A stretch of 64,000 bases of DNA from Prostheceraeus crozeri (Eukaryota; Platyhelminthes; Polycladida; Euryleptidae): positions 1-64,000 of the forward strand of contig CAJQUW010001832.1 of NCBI GenBank assembly GCA_907163375.1, given 5' to 3'. Below are positions 1-11,985 of the stretch, piece after piece. The stretch's first letter is position 1; every line of letters starts with the position of its first letter. The notes under the pieces are model-generated. The model was given only the letters and a program-made list of their open reading frames with translations, searched no databases and was not told the DNA's origin. Both the position numbers and the translations under genes were made by a program.

Positions 1-16
1 ATTGCGTACATGTACA

Positions 17-2366
17 CAGGGTTGGTCGGCAAAAAAACCCACCCGGGGTTTTATCGGGTTATATCCGGGCGGGTTTTTTCGGGTTTTTTATACCGGGTTT
101 TTCGGGTTTAATCGGGTTTTTCGGGTTTAATCTAGTTATTTCGATTTTCTTGAAATTAAGAGGTAATCTCTTATTTTAAAATTATCATTTTATTGAAAAA
201 TCAAACTACATTGCACACATCAGTGTAATGTAAACCATGATTAAAATACAATATCATGAGAAAATATTGGTGAGTACTTAGTATAGGTTACTGTATTTTA
301 GCCGTACCAAATATTCAGATTATTACAGGCTATCTAAATAAGGAATCATATGAAGTTATTCTCTCACCTACATTTACGAATAGTATACTTTACACAAGAT
401 TGGCTGTTATCTAAAATTTATAAGTTTTTTCTATTATTGTATTATCAGAGAGAAAACACATGTGTAGAGGTCTATAAATTGAACTTTATAAAAAAACAAT
501 GGTCAAAACGGGAAGAGCTAATGAGTCATCTGAACATCGATCACCAAATATCTGTTTGTCATACCGGTATCCCAAAAGTAAGAAAATATAGGCCTAGACA
601 AAAATATAGGCCCAACTGTTATCAGTGTTACTGATACTAAAGCTAAATAATACGCAGATCGTTTCGTCGAACTTTCATATCATAATTTCCATTCATTTTA
701 TTTATTTATTTTTTGATAACCTGAGGATGGTCGTTTGGTGTGGTCGAAAGACCTCGTCCTAATATGTGAAATCGAGGACGCACGCTCTTTCTTATGGTCC
801 GAAGTGTCCGTCGCAGACTTGCAGCCTGCTGCGGTATCAGTAATGACGCGCGCGTACCACGCACGCGCCACCCCGAACTCCCCATCATTTCCGAGTGTCT
901 TTTGTATGCTATAATAACATTAATGACCAGACTTGTGGGCAGTAGCTTTAAATCATTGTTTGCCAATATCGATCTTATCTTACGCACTTTCGACTGCACC
1001 AGCCACCCAAAGACATGCGACCAGCAGCGTCAACCAATATGCGTGTGCTCTCCCGAATTCCCCATCATCTCACGAATGCATCACTACAGTCCGCTGTTGA
1101 CAAATCCAGGCTGGCTGATGTCCGGCGAGTCAGGGATGGACAATGGGCATCATATCAGCATAGGCGTTAAATTTCTTGCGCAATGAAAACATCGGACATT
1201 GACATATTATTCGGTTTTCCTTTTCAATATTTGGTGTTGTAAGTAAGTAAGTAAGTAAGTAAGTAACGTGTTTATTTCTCAAGTAATGATAATCAGAAGT
1301 AACATATGCAAATACACAAAAGATCATGACACAAGTCATATAATTACAGTATGAAGGAAAACATTTCACAATAAATTGCTTTGTAGGCGTGCAGTGTAGT
1401 TCACGAAGGATTGTTTGGTCTTTATTGTTCGACAAAGGGGAATAATAGGGTATCCGGAATGCAGAAGCCTGTTGGGAATAATATCACTCAGAATATGACT
1501 GTCACTGCTCTCTATCTTTCGGTAGAGGTCAATACTCTGTTGATTTCGACGTATGATCAGTTCATCACTTGCACAACGACACTCCCGTATTCCATCACGA
1601 TATATGATTTTATGAGCTCGTATATCGATGCTTTTCAGCCTCTTTGTTAGCGATTTGTTGATGCCAGCAAAAATGGGACAAGCATATTCTACAATTGTGC
1701 GAATATATGCTGTATAAATCATGTGCAGTTCATCAGTGTTCAAATGTAGCCACAACTTTCTCAAAGCATAAAAACGTCTATTAGCTATCTTCACAATATG
1801 GTCAATGTGGGAATCCCAACACAAATCTTTATTGATTACAAAACCAAGAACAGTGACTTTATCGACACATTCAATTGGAAGAGAAAAAGAAAACTCAACA
1901 TTGTTATTGGCAAAACAAAAAAGGATCCTTGATTTTGACAAGTTCAGTGTAAGGCGATTTTCCGAACACCAACGCTGAATATTTTCGATCTCACAATTTA
2001 CTTCATTTTCTATTTTGTCGACAGAATGCACTGGTACAATTACAGTCAAGTCGTCTGCATATTTAACCGATTTGGTAGTCGGTAAGAGACAATGGAAATC
2101 TCCAAAAAATCTCCAAATGTTGTAGTAAGAAACATGTAGATTACGGAATTGTATACATTCCATACGATGATTTTTGAGAAGAGGCATAGTCAATAAATCA
2201 GAAAAATGAATTGGCATTACTGTATTTTAATTAGAAGCATCGAAAAAATGACATAATATGGAAAAATCCATTTCACCCGATTTCGCCCGATTTCACCCGC
2301 CCGATTTCGCCCGCCGGGCGGGTGAAATCGGGTTTTTTCTGACCGGGTGGGTTTTGACCAACCCTG
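17..2366. mobile_element. hAT-like non-autonomous DNA transposon
   Basis: The ends are inverted repeats beginning CAGGGTTGGTC (17-27, mirrored at 2356-2366). They are flanked by an exact 8-bp direct repeat, CATGTACA, at 9-16 and 2367-2374. An 8-bp duplication with CAGGG-type ends is characteristic of the hAT superfamily. The subterminal zones (about 40-130 and 2270-2350) are full of short CCCG/CGGG motifs in both orientations, as expected for transposase-binding repeats. No transposase is visible inside; the interior instead holds a LINE fragment, so the copy would depend on a transposase supplied elsewhere. It lies in ITFG1 intron 5. Confidence 0.8.
1240..2217 (-). pseudogene. 5'-truncated non-LTR retrotransposon (LINE), reverse transcriptase C-terminal half
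   Basis: The 283-residue open frame (2217-1366) contains the RT active-site block KYADDLTVI near residue 53. This is followed by the thumb-like region typical of LINE proteins (NRLTLNLSKS, then LGFVINKDLCWDSHI, then YTAYIRTIVEYACPIF). Sequence upstream of the YADD block does not look like RT, so the copy is 5'-truncated or rearranged. The 3' end on the minus strand runs into a four-base tandem repeat (GTAA/TTAC units, 1240-1266), a common LINE tail. It sits within the hAT-like element, so it was either captured by it or inserted into it. Confidence 0.75.
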
Positions 2367-2374
2367 CATGTACA

Positions 2375-4968
2375 TAAGAACCGTAAAGTACGTGTATTTT
2401 ATATTCGTGTCGGTGAATTCCCTCATATTAAAAGATGTGAGTGCAGTTGGATGCATTTTCATCACTTATGTAACATAGACAAACATTATGTTCAATTTAA
2501 TTTTAAAGCAATAACATCATTCGTAGTAACAGTAATTCCGCAGACACGAATTATTTACGTACATTGGATGTAGCGGACTTCGGATATGACATCTTCAAGC
2601 ACGCTACGAGTATAAGCGGAATTACTCCACAATGTATTATGAGGGGAACTCAAACACGGAGGAAAATGAAGACACTATGGAATCAGCAAGATTGCTGATC
2701 TTAGAAAACCACTAAATAGAGATTCATCAAAACAGAGAATTTCCCTGAAACACTACCTTTGCTGTCGAGCATTCACAATATTTCATTCCATTAACTACAA
2801 TTTCAGACTGAGAAGCAACTGAACGAAATCAGTCAGAAAGTCAGATGACCAGAGCTTCCACAAGTTTCTTCTTTTCCTCAAGAAAAACCACAGGAAATAT
2901 CACCTGCGTGTTTTTAACAATCCGCATACCGTGCTTGCCATGTATTGCTGGTTGATTTCAAGCTCATGCTAAATTAATGTGATTTGCAGACTGATTTACA
3001 TTTTCAAATTAAACTAAGAAACTAGCAATCGCAGTTTACCGCTGGCATTCACCCATTGCGCGCGCTTCCGTGATTGAATTGATTCCAACATGAAAAAATA
3101 CCTCTCGTTAATAGAAAAATATCCGCTAAAAATCAAAGTTAGCTGATTGGAGAAGTAAGTTGTCGAATTCATCTGCAATTAGCTCTATGGAATAGGAAAT
3201 CAAGATGATACGATAGCTATTAAATCATACTGACAGCACGAATGATCACTATGTACATAAAAGCATGCTAAATAATCGATGTACCCATCAACATGTTTGT
3301 AATGCCACCTTGATAATACGACGCCAAAAAAGATGCCTTGGCTTGAGCTCAAAACATCCAGGTATTTAATCCCAAATTACATGTAGATTTTGCGGGAATA
3401 AAAAAAAAGAAATCTTCATGATTGGATCTACAGAGAAAAACGATTTAACAACCTCTAAGTGCATGAACAAGATTCTGGTACAATTCGAGGGCGGGTAAAT
3501 TAGAAAAATACAGTATTGATCACATCATTCGAATGCCCTGTCTACAGCTGTCAATCGTCAATAGGTCAGTATTGACCGACGTCGCACTAGAACTGAATCA
3601 TCCAAGCTGACGCAAATAGCGAGAACAACCTGAGGACTATTGGCAAAAAGATTGGGATTACTGCGTACACCATTGCAGCAAGGGAAATCTGCATTGGCGC
3701 TGACTTTGCGATCACAAAAAAACTATTATTATGTTTGAATATCTGGTTTAAAAACAATTATGATAAACCGCTTTACAGCAGTATTTAAAGAATTTTCACA
3801 CCTAGCACAGCGATGAGACATGATCGAAGCTAGGGGCTTTTCAATGAAAAAGTAATAAATTGTATTATTTTAAACAAATTAAAATGAAAAAAACAGACCT
3901 TCTGATCTGATTGTCTTTCTGACTTTCTCATCTTTTTGTTCACTTCATATGCAACTAGTAAACTAATGAAACATTGGTTAACTAAAAGAATACAAGACAA
4001 GGTGATTGTGTTTACCTAAACGATGATATTGACTGCATGAATGCAAAATTAGTGATTATGAAATCCATCTAAACATCAGCGAGGGAATCTATGAAACCCG
4101 ATTATCGGCAATGTTGTTATTTTATTTTTTATTATGAAAATATATTAATCTTTAGTGAAATATACGTAGGCCTACACCGTAAATACATCTGGTCATAGGA
4201 ATTTTTCGATTTACACTGCTGTCATGCTACTTTTACTGCTCTTAGAGATGAAATTAAAATCAGATTGCATGCAGCATCGATATATTCCAAATAAAGGAAG
4301 ACCGAAGAAAGCAGTTTAGTCATACAATGCTTCTTGCATATCAAAAGTCAGGTAGGGCCTATGGCTATACATTAGACATCACAAGTTTTGATTTAAACTT
4401 TATACACTCGAATTGCAAATATACCTACAATGTGCAGTTGGTTAGGCCAACAGTATCTAAAGTACGAAAAAGGCCAAACATATTTAGATTACAGTCAAGA
4501 CTTCAAAAACATCGAGACAGTGTTATTAATGAGTTGTTTGACAATTTGTGTGATAGACAGACTGACAGACAATAGCTTGCTGTTTTTCGCTACATGAATC
4601 AACCAGTGGGGAATGACATGGGTAGAGCAAAAAAAAGAGACTAAATTTGCTTCAATACAAAATGCGAAGAATCTATGATTAGAAAACACAAGTGAAACAC
4701 AAATTTTTGATGATGTATAGAATGAAATGATATAGAATGACATCATCTTATCATTGCAATCTTTCAATTGAAACCTGATCATATTTTATCAAAGCCTATA
4801 TTTATTAGAATGCATAAACAATCATACATTTGCTTGAATTTCAGCATTTTTAACTATGATTTGTGAAATACATGTAGCATAATGTACATAAAATATTTTG
4901 TACTGAAAAATAGTAACTGTGAGTGATAAATTAAACATCATGACATTGGAAAATTGCGATATTCTTAC
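2375..4968. other. Intron sequence, no recognised gene
   Basis: This is AT-rich sequence downstream of ITFG1 exon 5 on the minus strand. The open frames here are short and show no recognisable domain. I looked for the expected ITFG1 transmembrane/C-terminal exon and did not find it. A small GACAGACA simple repeat lies near 4555-4570. Confidence 0.5.
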
Positions 4969-5693
4969 TTTGAAGGTTCATCCAAAGGGTAAGGAATCAC
5001 GACCAGCTGAGATTTCGGTACTATGAAAGTGAATTCCTTATGTCTGTTTACGGCTACTCCGACTTGATTTGGTACCTGAACATCCAATGATTCAATATAA
5101 TTCGCGAACGATCCAAGACCAAAAATGTTGAACGGCAACTGTAAAGCTAAATATGATGACTGAGTAATTTGTTGAACCATGGATAATTGTCGGCCACCTT
5201 CCGGTCGCTCGGTGTTGTAGCTTGCTACGGGGCCTGGTACAGGCAATCCATAAGGCGGATGATTTTCGGGACAATTCGATGAGCCTCCACAGAGTCCATT
5301 TAGCACCATCACTTTGAGGAAATATCCATCTTCCTTGTTCCCCTGCATTATAGCCTCCATACGAGGAGGTGAGCCTCCCACAGCGACAAATCCAAGTCGT
5401 CCAGTATCGTGATAATCGAATAGTCCAACCATTGAAACGTTAGAAGTTGTGACTGGGAAGGTAAGTGAGAACTTGCCGTTGCCTTGGCCCAGAAACAATC
5501 CAATCCTGCGATCAGGCGAGCCCCCTGAGACACGTTGCAAGACTGCAACTATGTCAGGAAACCCGTCCAGATCAACATCACCAACGCGTACAGTAATAGG
5601 CATTGGAAGGAATGAGTTTAGAGTATTATCAGCAGCAGGAACAAAACCCCATTTCTGTCCAGAGACAGTGAAGCTGACATTCGCAACCGTCCA
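4969..5693 (-). CDS. ITFG1: ITFG1 exon 5 (FG-GAP repeat region and luminal/extracellular C-terminal part)
   Basis: This exon encodes about 241 residues of an ITFG1 (TIP/LINKIN) orthologue, a single-pass type I membrane protein with an FG-GAP beta-propeller and a role in cell adhesion. The acceptor is a pyrimidine tract ending TTTTAG before 5693; the donor is GTAAGA after 4969. The frame runs through WGFVPAAD, then VGDVDLDGFPD (an FG-GAP calcium-loop pattern), then VMVLNGLC, and ends with the family-specific stretch LALQLPFNIFGLG...SQLVVIPYP. In vertebrate ITFG1 the latter precedes the transmembrane helix. It joins exon 4 in phase 0 and ends in phase 2. The next exon, with the membrane segment, is not visible. 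The internal Met at 5603 is not a real start. Confidence 0.9.
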
Positions 5694-6660
5694 CTAAAAG
5701 AGAAGAGCGCCATAATGTATCCCTCTTTGATTTGCTCTTAATTGATGTAACAATGTCTTTATGGCATCATGACTAATGAGTAAAATTTATTAACCTTACC
5801 GCATATTTAGATGCTCTCATTTTCCATCAGAAAAAAATACCGGTGTATAGATGAGTTATGAAGAATAAAGAAGTAATGATTTGCATTGCATCATAGAAAC
5901 CACCTTTGTTAAAAAGGCAACTAGCCAACGAAGTGATGATTAACATTCACACTCTTATTTAATCATTATGCATTTCCATAAAAATACCTACTTCTCATTT
6001 TAATATAAACAGAATCTTTACAGAATTTGCATTCAAAAATTTGTCTTTCTAGAAAATCAAATGATTTTCTGAAAAACCAAACTATGTCTAGAAAACCGGT
6101 TTGGGTTCCTATAAAAGCAAGTGATTTTCCAGAAAGCCAATTTTTTTTAGAGTGATTATCGGGGAGCCAGCATGGGTTGGTTGCTGCTGGAAGCGAGGAC
6201 AAAAACGAGACTCCCAGCGTTCGTTAATCCCATGCATGTAGCCACTACAAAATTGTGCGTCTACCGAGTTCTACCTGCGCCGTATATTCTTGTCAGAAAG
6301 ATCAGAGGAACACAAATGACATGCAAACCCAATGGTGTGCAGATTGGGGTTTTCGCTAAAAATGATATATTTCTGTGCATTCTCTGAATAAGTAAGAAGC
6401 ACTTAGTCTAGAACCAGATGTTTTAGGCATCGAGTGTTCCAAGGTCATGAAATCATGTTCATTCTGTCCATCAAGAATCATATCCTGATTTAGCAAAAAA
6501 ACTTAATGCCGCCATACAAAGTTGATATTGATTGTAGCAAATTGATGTCATCTAGCAAATTTTCAGCGTTTAGACGACCTAAAGCTAATACAACAATGAA
6601 AAGGAAGACATCAAAGTTCAAAAATCAGTGATTGATATTCTGTGCATTCCTCCCTATTAA
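5694..6660. other. ITFG1 intron 4, left part, no recognised gene
   Basis: AT-rich intron sequence. Around 6040-6150 a short motif resembling GATTTTCTAGAAA recurs in slightly different forms, but no complete element could be delimited. The open frames here show no domain. Confidence 0.4.
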
Positions 6661-6942
6661 TCGCATTTATTATAGGACAAAGTTTTATTTATTTATGTAA
6701 AGAATTTCACAAAAGTGTGGCGTTTTGTCCATGAAGGACTTCAAGGCCATATCACAAATAGAAAAATGTACAACAAAGATTCGTACACTAGTTGCCAAAC
6801 AGCAGGTCAACAGATATTTATGTAGTACTAGTAGATTACAAACACATTCCAAAAAGATTACAAGTATTTATTTATGAGATGGGATTTAAGCATGCGTTTG
6901 AAGCAAGAAAAGGACATGGGGAAGGTTAGAGAAGTGGGACAC

Positions 6943-7487
6943 GGTGTGTTTTTTAGGGGCTATACCTCAAGTTTCATGCCCACTCTGGAAATCAAATGGA
7001 GGTTGTTCCACATGTCCTCGGAAGTGTGAAAAAACAAATTTGAAAAAAGTCTATCGAGCCCTTTTCTTTCTGCAGCTTTTTTACACTTTTTTGCTTTTTT
7101 TGGTTTCATGTTATAATAGACTTTCCTTGAAATTATGTGCCCACTCTAGAAACTAAATGGAGATTGCTTAATATATCATAGGGAGTATAAAAAAGTAAAT
7201 TTGAAAAATGTCTGTCGAGCCCTTTTCTTTCAGCAGCTTTTTTGCTTTTCCACATAATTGTTCTAATATATTTTCCTTGAAGTAATGTGCCCACTCTACA
7301 AACCAAATGCAGATTGCTTCACATGTCCTAGGAAATACTTTAAATGCAAATTGAAAATAATCTGTCGAGCCCTTTTCTTTCAGCAGCTTTTTTGCACTTT
7401 TTCGTTTTTTTGCATAATTGTCATAGCACACTTTCCTCGAAATTATATGACCTTGTCCATATCTCTGACATAAATAGTTGCTGAAAT
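6943..7487. repeat. Left arm of foldback element
   Basis: Reverse complement of 8329-8880 with few mismatches. It contains three diverged tandem sub-repeats starting at about 6979, 7139 and 7288. Short open frames in the arms are mirrored in both copies and look like repeat by-products rather than genes. Confidence 0.85.
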
Positions 7488-8328
7488 ATCAAATATGTAG
7501 CTAGTTATTGATGATCTTACAATGAAGGGAACCATATTTGACATTAGGATTCATTGTTCGATTGCTATGATCACCGCTTTGGTTTAGTTTCATGATTAAT
7601 GCCGAAAAAATCATATTGAAGATTTTTGTACTTCGCAAATGCTTGGATTAGGTCTTTTCAGCGAGCAGGCAAGTGAAGCAGTTCATCACAATTTCTCCAT
7701 AACGTGGCAAAATTTCAAAGTATCTTCGATGGACAATTCAGAATACCATAAAAATTTCTTAAAAGCTGTGTGCACTTACAACAGTCATCATATTTGGCTG
7801 CTTTTCTTTATTCTTGAAGTGATTGTCCTATATGTGTGCGGTAGTTCATATGAGCAAATCGGCTTACTGTCATTCTAGTTTTGATTATTCGCTATATTTG
7901 GTCATGATTATTATTATTGCTATATAGACATGTTAATATTAGGCGAATTGTTTTCAATCGCGTTTTTCAAGGGTGAGCGATTATCATGGAAATATAAGCC
8001 ATTCATTAGCTTTTAGCAGCACAACACAGTGACTATTATTATAGGGTCCTAGCATTCAGTTTTGTCGATGAAATACGAGGCATAAAACAACGCAAATTAA
8101 AACTTTGAAAATGGAAAATGTGTTAGAATGCTATCATCAAATTATTGTTTTCATCTAAACTTCCAATTGATTTTTTCATAGAGTAGATACGATGCAAGCA
8201 TTAATTGGCTTACAGAATTGATTAGGCATGCATGCAAAAAGAGTAAAAAGGCTTCAATATCATCAGTACAGCTTGCCAGATAAAAATACATTTATCTGAT
8301 CTCTATAATCATATAAGCAACTGTATGC

Positions 8329-8880
8329 ATTTCAGCAACTATTTAGAGCTTTGTCAGAGATATGGACAAGGTCATATAATTTCGAGGAAAGTGTGCTATG
8401 ACAATTATGCAAAAAAACGAAAAAGTGCAAAAAAGCTGCTGAAAGAAAAGGGCTCGACAGATTATTTTCAATTTGCATTTAAAGTATTTCCTAGGACATG
8501 TGAAGCAATCTGCATTTGGTTTGTAGAGTGGGCACATTACTTCAAGGAAAATATATTAGAACAATTATGTGGAAAAGCAAAAAAGCTGCTGAAAGAAAAG
8601 GGCTCGACAGACATTTTTCAAATTTACTTTTTTATACTCCCTATGATATATTAAGCAATCTCCATTTAGTTTCTAGAGTGGGCACATAATTTCAAGGAAA
8701 GTCTATTATAACATGAAACCAAAAAAAGCAAAAAAGTGTAAAAAAGCTGCAGAAAGAAAAGGGCTCGATAGACTTTTTTCAAATTTGTTTTTTCACACTT
8801 CCGAGGACATGTGGAACAACCTCCATTTGATTTCCAGAGTGGGCATGAAACTTGAGGTATAACCCCTAAAAAACACACCG
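8329..8880. repeat. Right arm of foldback element
   Basis: Mirror of the left arm. Its outer end joins LINE coding sequence directly at 8880/8881. Confidence 0.85.
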
Positions 8881-9362
8881 TGGGGAAGAGAGTTCCACAC
8901 GCTTGGGGAGGTGGAGGAGAAAGAACGACCGCCTAGGGTCGGGTGTCGAGTAAATGGGTTAAGAAGTTTAGCAGTGCTTGAAGACCGAAGGCCTGAGCGA
9001 CTTGGAAGAGAAGAAATATTGGTAAGTTTGGAAGAGAGGTATTCTGGGGCGGAGAGGTTAAGACACTGAAAAGAAAGAACAGCAATTTTATATTCAATTC
9101 TGCCTTTGATGGGGAGCCATCGGAGTTGCGACAACAGGGGTGAAATAGGGTCATAGAGAGAGGACATAAAAATAATTCGAGCGGCAGCATGTATTACACG
9201 CTGAAGACGATGAAGAGAAGACGCAGGTAAGCTAGCGTGAATGGAAAGGCAATAGTCAAGCCGAGATAACACTAACGAAGTGACAAGAACTTTGGTGAGC
9301 AAGGAGTTAATAGAGGAGCGGATACTGCGAATGAGACGAAGGGAGGAAAAGCACCACGACAC
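8881..9362 (-). pseudogene. LINE ORF2 C-terminal domain (frameshifted continuation)
   Basis: This continues the LINE protein in another frame. It carries the family's C-terminal blocks: LVLSRLDYC, SPLLSQLRWLPIKGRIEYKI, then a Ser/Arg-rich stretch, then SPSVWNSLP. It breaks off exactly where the foldback element begins (8880). The frame runs on into foldback sequence, but those last residues are not part of the LINE. The missing end lies at 6858-6942. Confidence 0.8.
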
Positions 9363-9406
9363 TGTTCTCGAGATATTGGGTTTGAAAGTTAAGTGGCTGT
9401 CGAGTG

Positions 9407-11421
9407 TTATACCAAGGCACTGGAGCGTTGAGGCTTGATTTGAGCATCGCCAAGGAGGATGTGGTTAGAGGGAGGCAGGAGTCGACGCTTTGAAGAACAC
9501 CACATAGCAGTCGTTTTTGCAGGATTTAGTAGGAGATGGTTTGTCTTCAACCATGTGGATAAGGCATTTATACATGCTGAGAGTCTGGCACTGAGCAGTT
9601 GAGATTGAGAAGGGTTAGAACGGCCATACAGTAAAATATCGCCAGCAAACACATGAATAAACAGGTCATGCGTTTCAGCGATTTGGATAATGTCAGAAGA
9701 GTACAGTATGAATAGAAGTGGGCCCAGGACTGAGACCTGGGGCACGCCACAATCGACAGGGACACACGAGGAGGATGACTTTCGCAGGAAGACTGAAAGT
9801 TTTCGCTGACGGATGAAAGAGTCGAACCACTTCAAAGCTGTGCCTGAGAGCCCGAAGGACAGTTGAAGGCGTCGAATAAGGATTGAGTGATCAATGCTAT
9901 CAAATGCAGCGGTTAGGTCAAGGGAAGATAGTAATACAATATTACCATTGTCCATGGAGCTGAGACAGTCAGATGTTATGTTAAGCATGGCGGACTCGGT
10001 TGAGTGATGATGGCGGTATGCTGACTGAAAGCGTAGAGGAAGATTAAAGTGATTGAGATGTTCGCGAAGTTGGGACGCAACAATTCTCTCCAGGAGTTTT
10101 GAAAGGACTGGCAGGTTGGAAATTGGTCGATAAGATGAGGTGTCATTGGGGTCATTGCAGGATTTCTTGGGTACAGGAGTAATTCGAACATTCTTCCAAC
10201 ATTCCGGGAAACAACCAGTCGAGATGCTACGATTGAAGAGCTCGACAAGAAAAGGAATCAAAGTGTCTGCACATTCTTTCAACACAGACGTCGGTATAGG
10301 ATCAAGGGAAGAGGATTTGTCCGGCAGTTTCGAAATGGCAGTCGTGACAGTCTCGACCGTGATTGTTTGAAGTAGTGGAAAGTCACAGTTGTCTGGTGCT
10401 GAGGAGAAGACGGGTTGATCAGCGTTGGCTGTAGCAAGTTTAACAGAAGCTGCTTTCTGTAGAAACGATAGTTGGAAGTCTTCTGTGGTAAGTGAGGGTG
10501 GAAGAGGGCGTTTACCACGACCAAGTAGAGAATCGAAAGTTCGCCAAAGCTCACGAGGATTATTACTGGTATTGTCGACTTTCAACTGCCAGAAGGCTGA
10601 GCGCTTTGACTTGAGCAACGCGCGGTACTCATGGAGATGTGACCTCCACTCCGAGAAAGCCAAATCCGATGAAGGTGAATTGAAAGATAAAAGACGACGA
10701 AAGCGGCGTTCTTCTTTCCTCACACGGCGTTTGAGGATGCGACATTGCTCATCGAACCATGGATCCGATGGCCTGCAAGGACGTCTTATTGTTTTCAAGG
10801 GTATAAGACGATCAAGAGCTGACGTGATAGTAGAGTTATATGCTTCGGCTAACTGATTAGTATCAAGAGTAGACCACAGTTCGGGACTACACAATACAGA
10901 ATCTCGGAGAGACGAACGCAGTTGTGAAATATCAAGTCGGTTCCAGGGTCTGTAAGAGGTAGTTTTGTAGGTAAGGCGTGGCCTTGGGAGGTCTACGTGC
11001 CACCTTAAGAGGCGATGATCAGATAAACTGGGATCGAGTATGGTTACTGGAGTTGGGAGAGGAGTTGTAGATAACACAACATCAATAGTGCCGCCGAGGT
11101 TATGGGTTGGTGAGTGGTTGTTGCAAAAATTTAGGCCATAAGTGGACATAGTGTCAAGGAGTTTTCGTGTGTTGGGGTCTTCTGTACTTTCCATGTGGAT
11201 GTTAAGGTCACCTGCAACAATGATCGGGGAGGCGTAAACTACAACTTGTTCGAGCACATCGGCGAGTTCCTCGTAGAAGCTAGAAGTAAGAGTTCCAGTG
11301 CGATAGATAAGCAAAACTACACAGGACGATGACGCAGACGTGATGCGTGAGCAGACAGCTTCAAAAGTCGTTAAAAAGTTAACAGCAACAGGAAATTCAG
11401 AAAGAACAATACCACACTGGG
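9407..11421 (-). pseudogene. LINE ORF2: endonuclease remnant plus reverse transcriptase
   Basis: The open frame extends upstream of its first Met (11314) to about 11421. The first part is the C-terminal half of the endonuclease (VAGDLNIH; GTIDVVLS; SDHRLL). The RT region begins near residue 320 (PDKSSSLDPIP), with SYRPISNLPVLSKLLERI, LDLTAAFDSIDH, and a block that is GVPQGS in active elements but reads GVPQVS here. The catalytic YADD-type box reads FAGD, so one catalytic aspartate is missing and the copy should be dead. The frame ends at 9407 and continues after a shift at 9362. Confidence 0.85.
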
Positions 11422-11425
11422 CTAT

Positions 11426-11985
11426 AACACATTTTGTTTACATTTTGATTAACACATATTCTCAAAGGCGTAAGTTGAAGGGTATTGGTATCTCTGTCAA
11501 TCACTGTTACATCAATGTCTGATTTACACAATGGGAGGGGTCTATAAACAGAGGAATAACGGTGAGTGAAATGTTCATTGATTAGCGTGTGCAGAAATCT
11601 GACGGTGCTTCCTATATAAAAATGCCTGCATTTTTTACATTCAATATTATAAATTACTATATCATTAAAGCATGTATTCTTGCTACGATTTCTGCAATTG
11701 ACGGAAATACATTGTTTCCCTTTCTTGAGTTTTTGTAATATCATTTGTAAAATATTAGATCGACGATAAAGTCGGACAGGTAATGCTAATTTTTGAAAGA
11801 TTGTTTGATTTTGAGATTAACAATACCTGAAATATATGGGATGTGGAATTAGAAGAATTCGTTCTTATGTTGTACTTTTTTGAGCATGTGTGAAATTTTA
11901 AGCATTTTGCGACTCATAAAATTAGGAGGATAATAATTTAAGTTGCAAAAAATTTTGACTTTATTGATTATCTGAGCAACGTTCA
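11426..11985 (-). pseudogene. Penelope-like element remnant with GIY-YIG endonuclease
   Basis: Minus-strand translation gives a Cys motif (NCRNRSKNTC) followed by IYNIECKKCRHFYIGSTVRF and a downstream NEH. This is the GIY-YIG nuclease pattern of Penelope-like elements, including the short Cys-containing linker. The same frame continues upstream to about 11985 with one stop near 11850. It is truncated where the LINE starts (about 11425). The sequence differs clearly from the Penelope-like copy at 35.8-40.5 kb, so a second family is present. The open frame crossing the junction down to 11397 is a chance fusion. Confidence 0.65.

Larger units (their letters stand above)
6943..8880. mobile_element. 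Foldback (TU/FB-type) element inserted in the LINE
   Basis: The element consists of two long inverted arms (6943-7487 and 8329-8880, about 550 bp each) around an 841-bp centre (7488-8328). Each arm is built from about three tandem sub-repeats of roughly 150 bp. Each starts near TGCCCACTCT and contains a block reading CGAGCCCTTTTCTTTC. Inverted arms made of tandem sub-repeats are the hallmark of foldback elements, such as FB of Drosophila and TU of sea urchins. The LINE resumes on both sides. The exact target duplication is not resolvable because the terminal bases are themselves palindromic. No transposase is seen; the centre shows no domain. Confidence 0.75.
6661..11425 (-). mobile_element. 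LINE (CR1/L2-like), 5'-truncated, split by a foldback element
   Basis: Reading leftwards from 11425 the copy contains the end of an apurinic-type endonuclease, a full RT domain, the LINE C-terminal domain and a short 3' region ending in TTTA repeats (about 6685-6700). The protein is cut at 8881 and its last residues resume beyond the foldback insert at 6942, ending at a stop at 6858-6860. The resumed part carries the usual FKRxLKxHL C-terminal pattern, which shows that the two halves were once contiguous. The 5' end is lost inside the endonuclease at about 11425, where a Penelope-like remnant abuts. Confidence 0.8.

Noticed and set aside
706-1186. Frames of 97-130 residues in the hAT-like element
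   Set aside because: No domain and overlapping on both strands; no support for a gene.
4327-4782. Possible missing ITFG1 C-terminal exon
   Set aside because: Minus-strand translations around here show hydrophobic stretches but no match to the expected membrane helix and tail, and no fitting splice phase.
10140-10856. Plus-strand open frames opposite the LINE RT
   Set aside because: Shadows of the LINE coding strand with no domain of their own.
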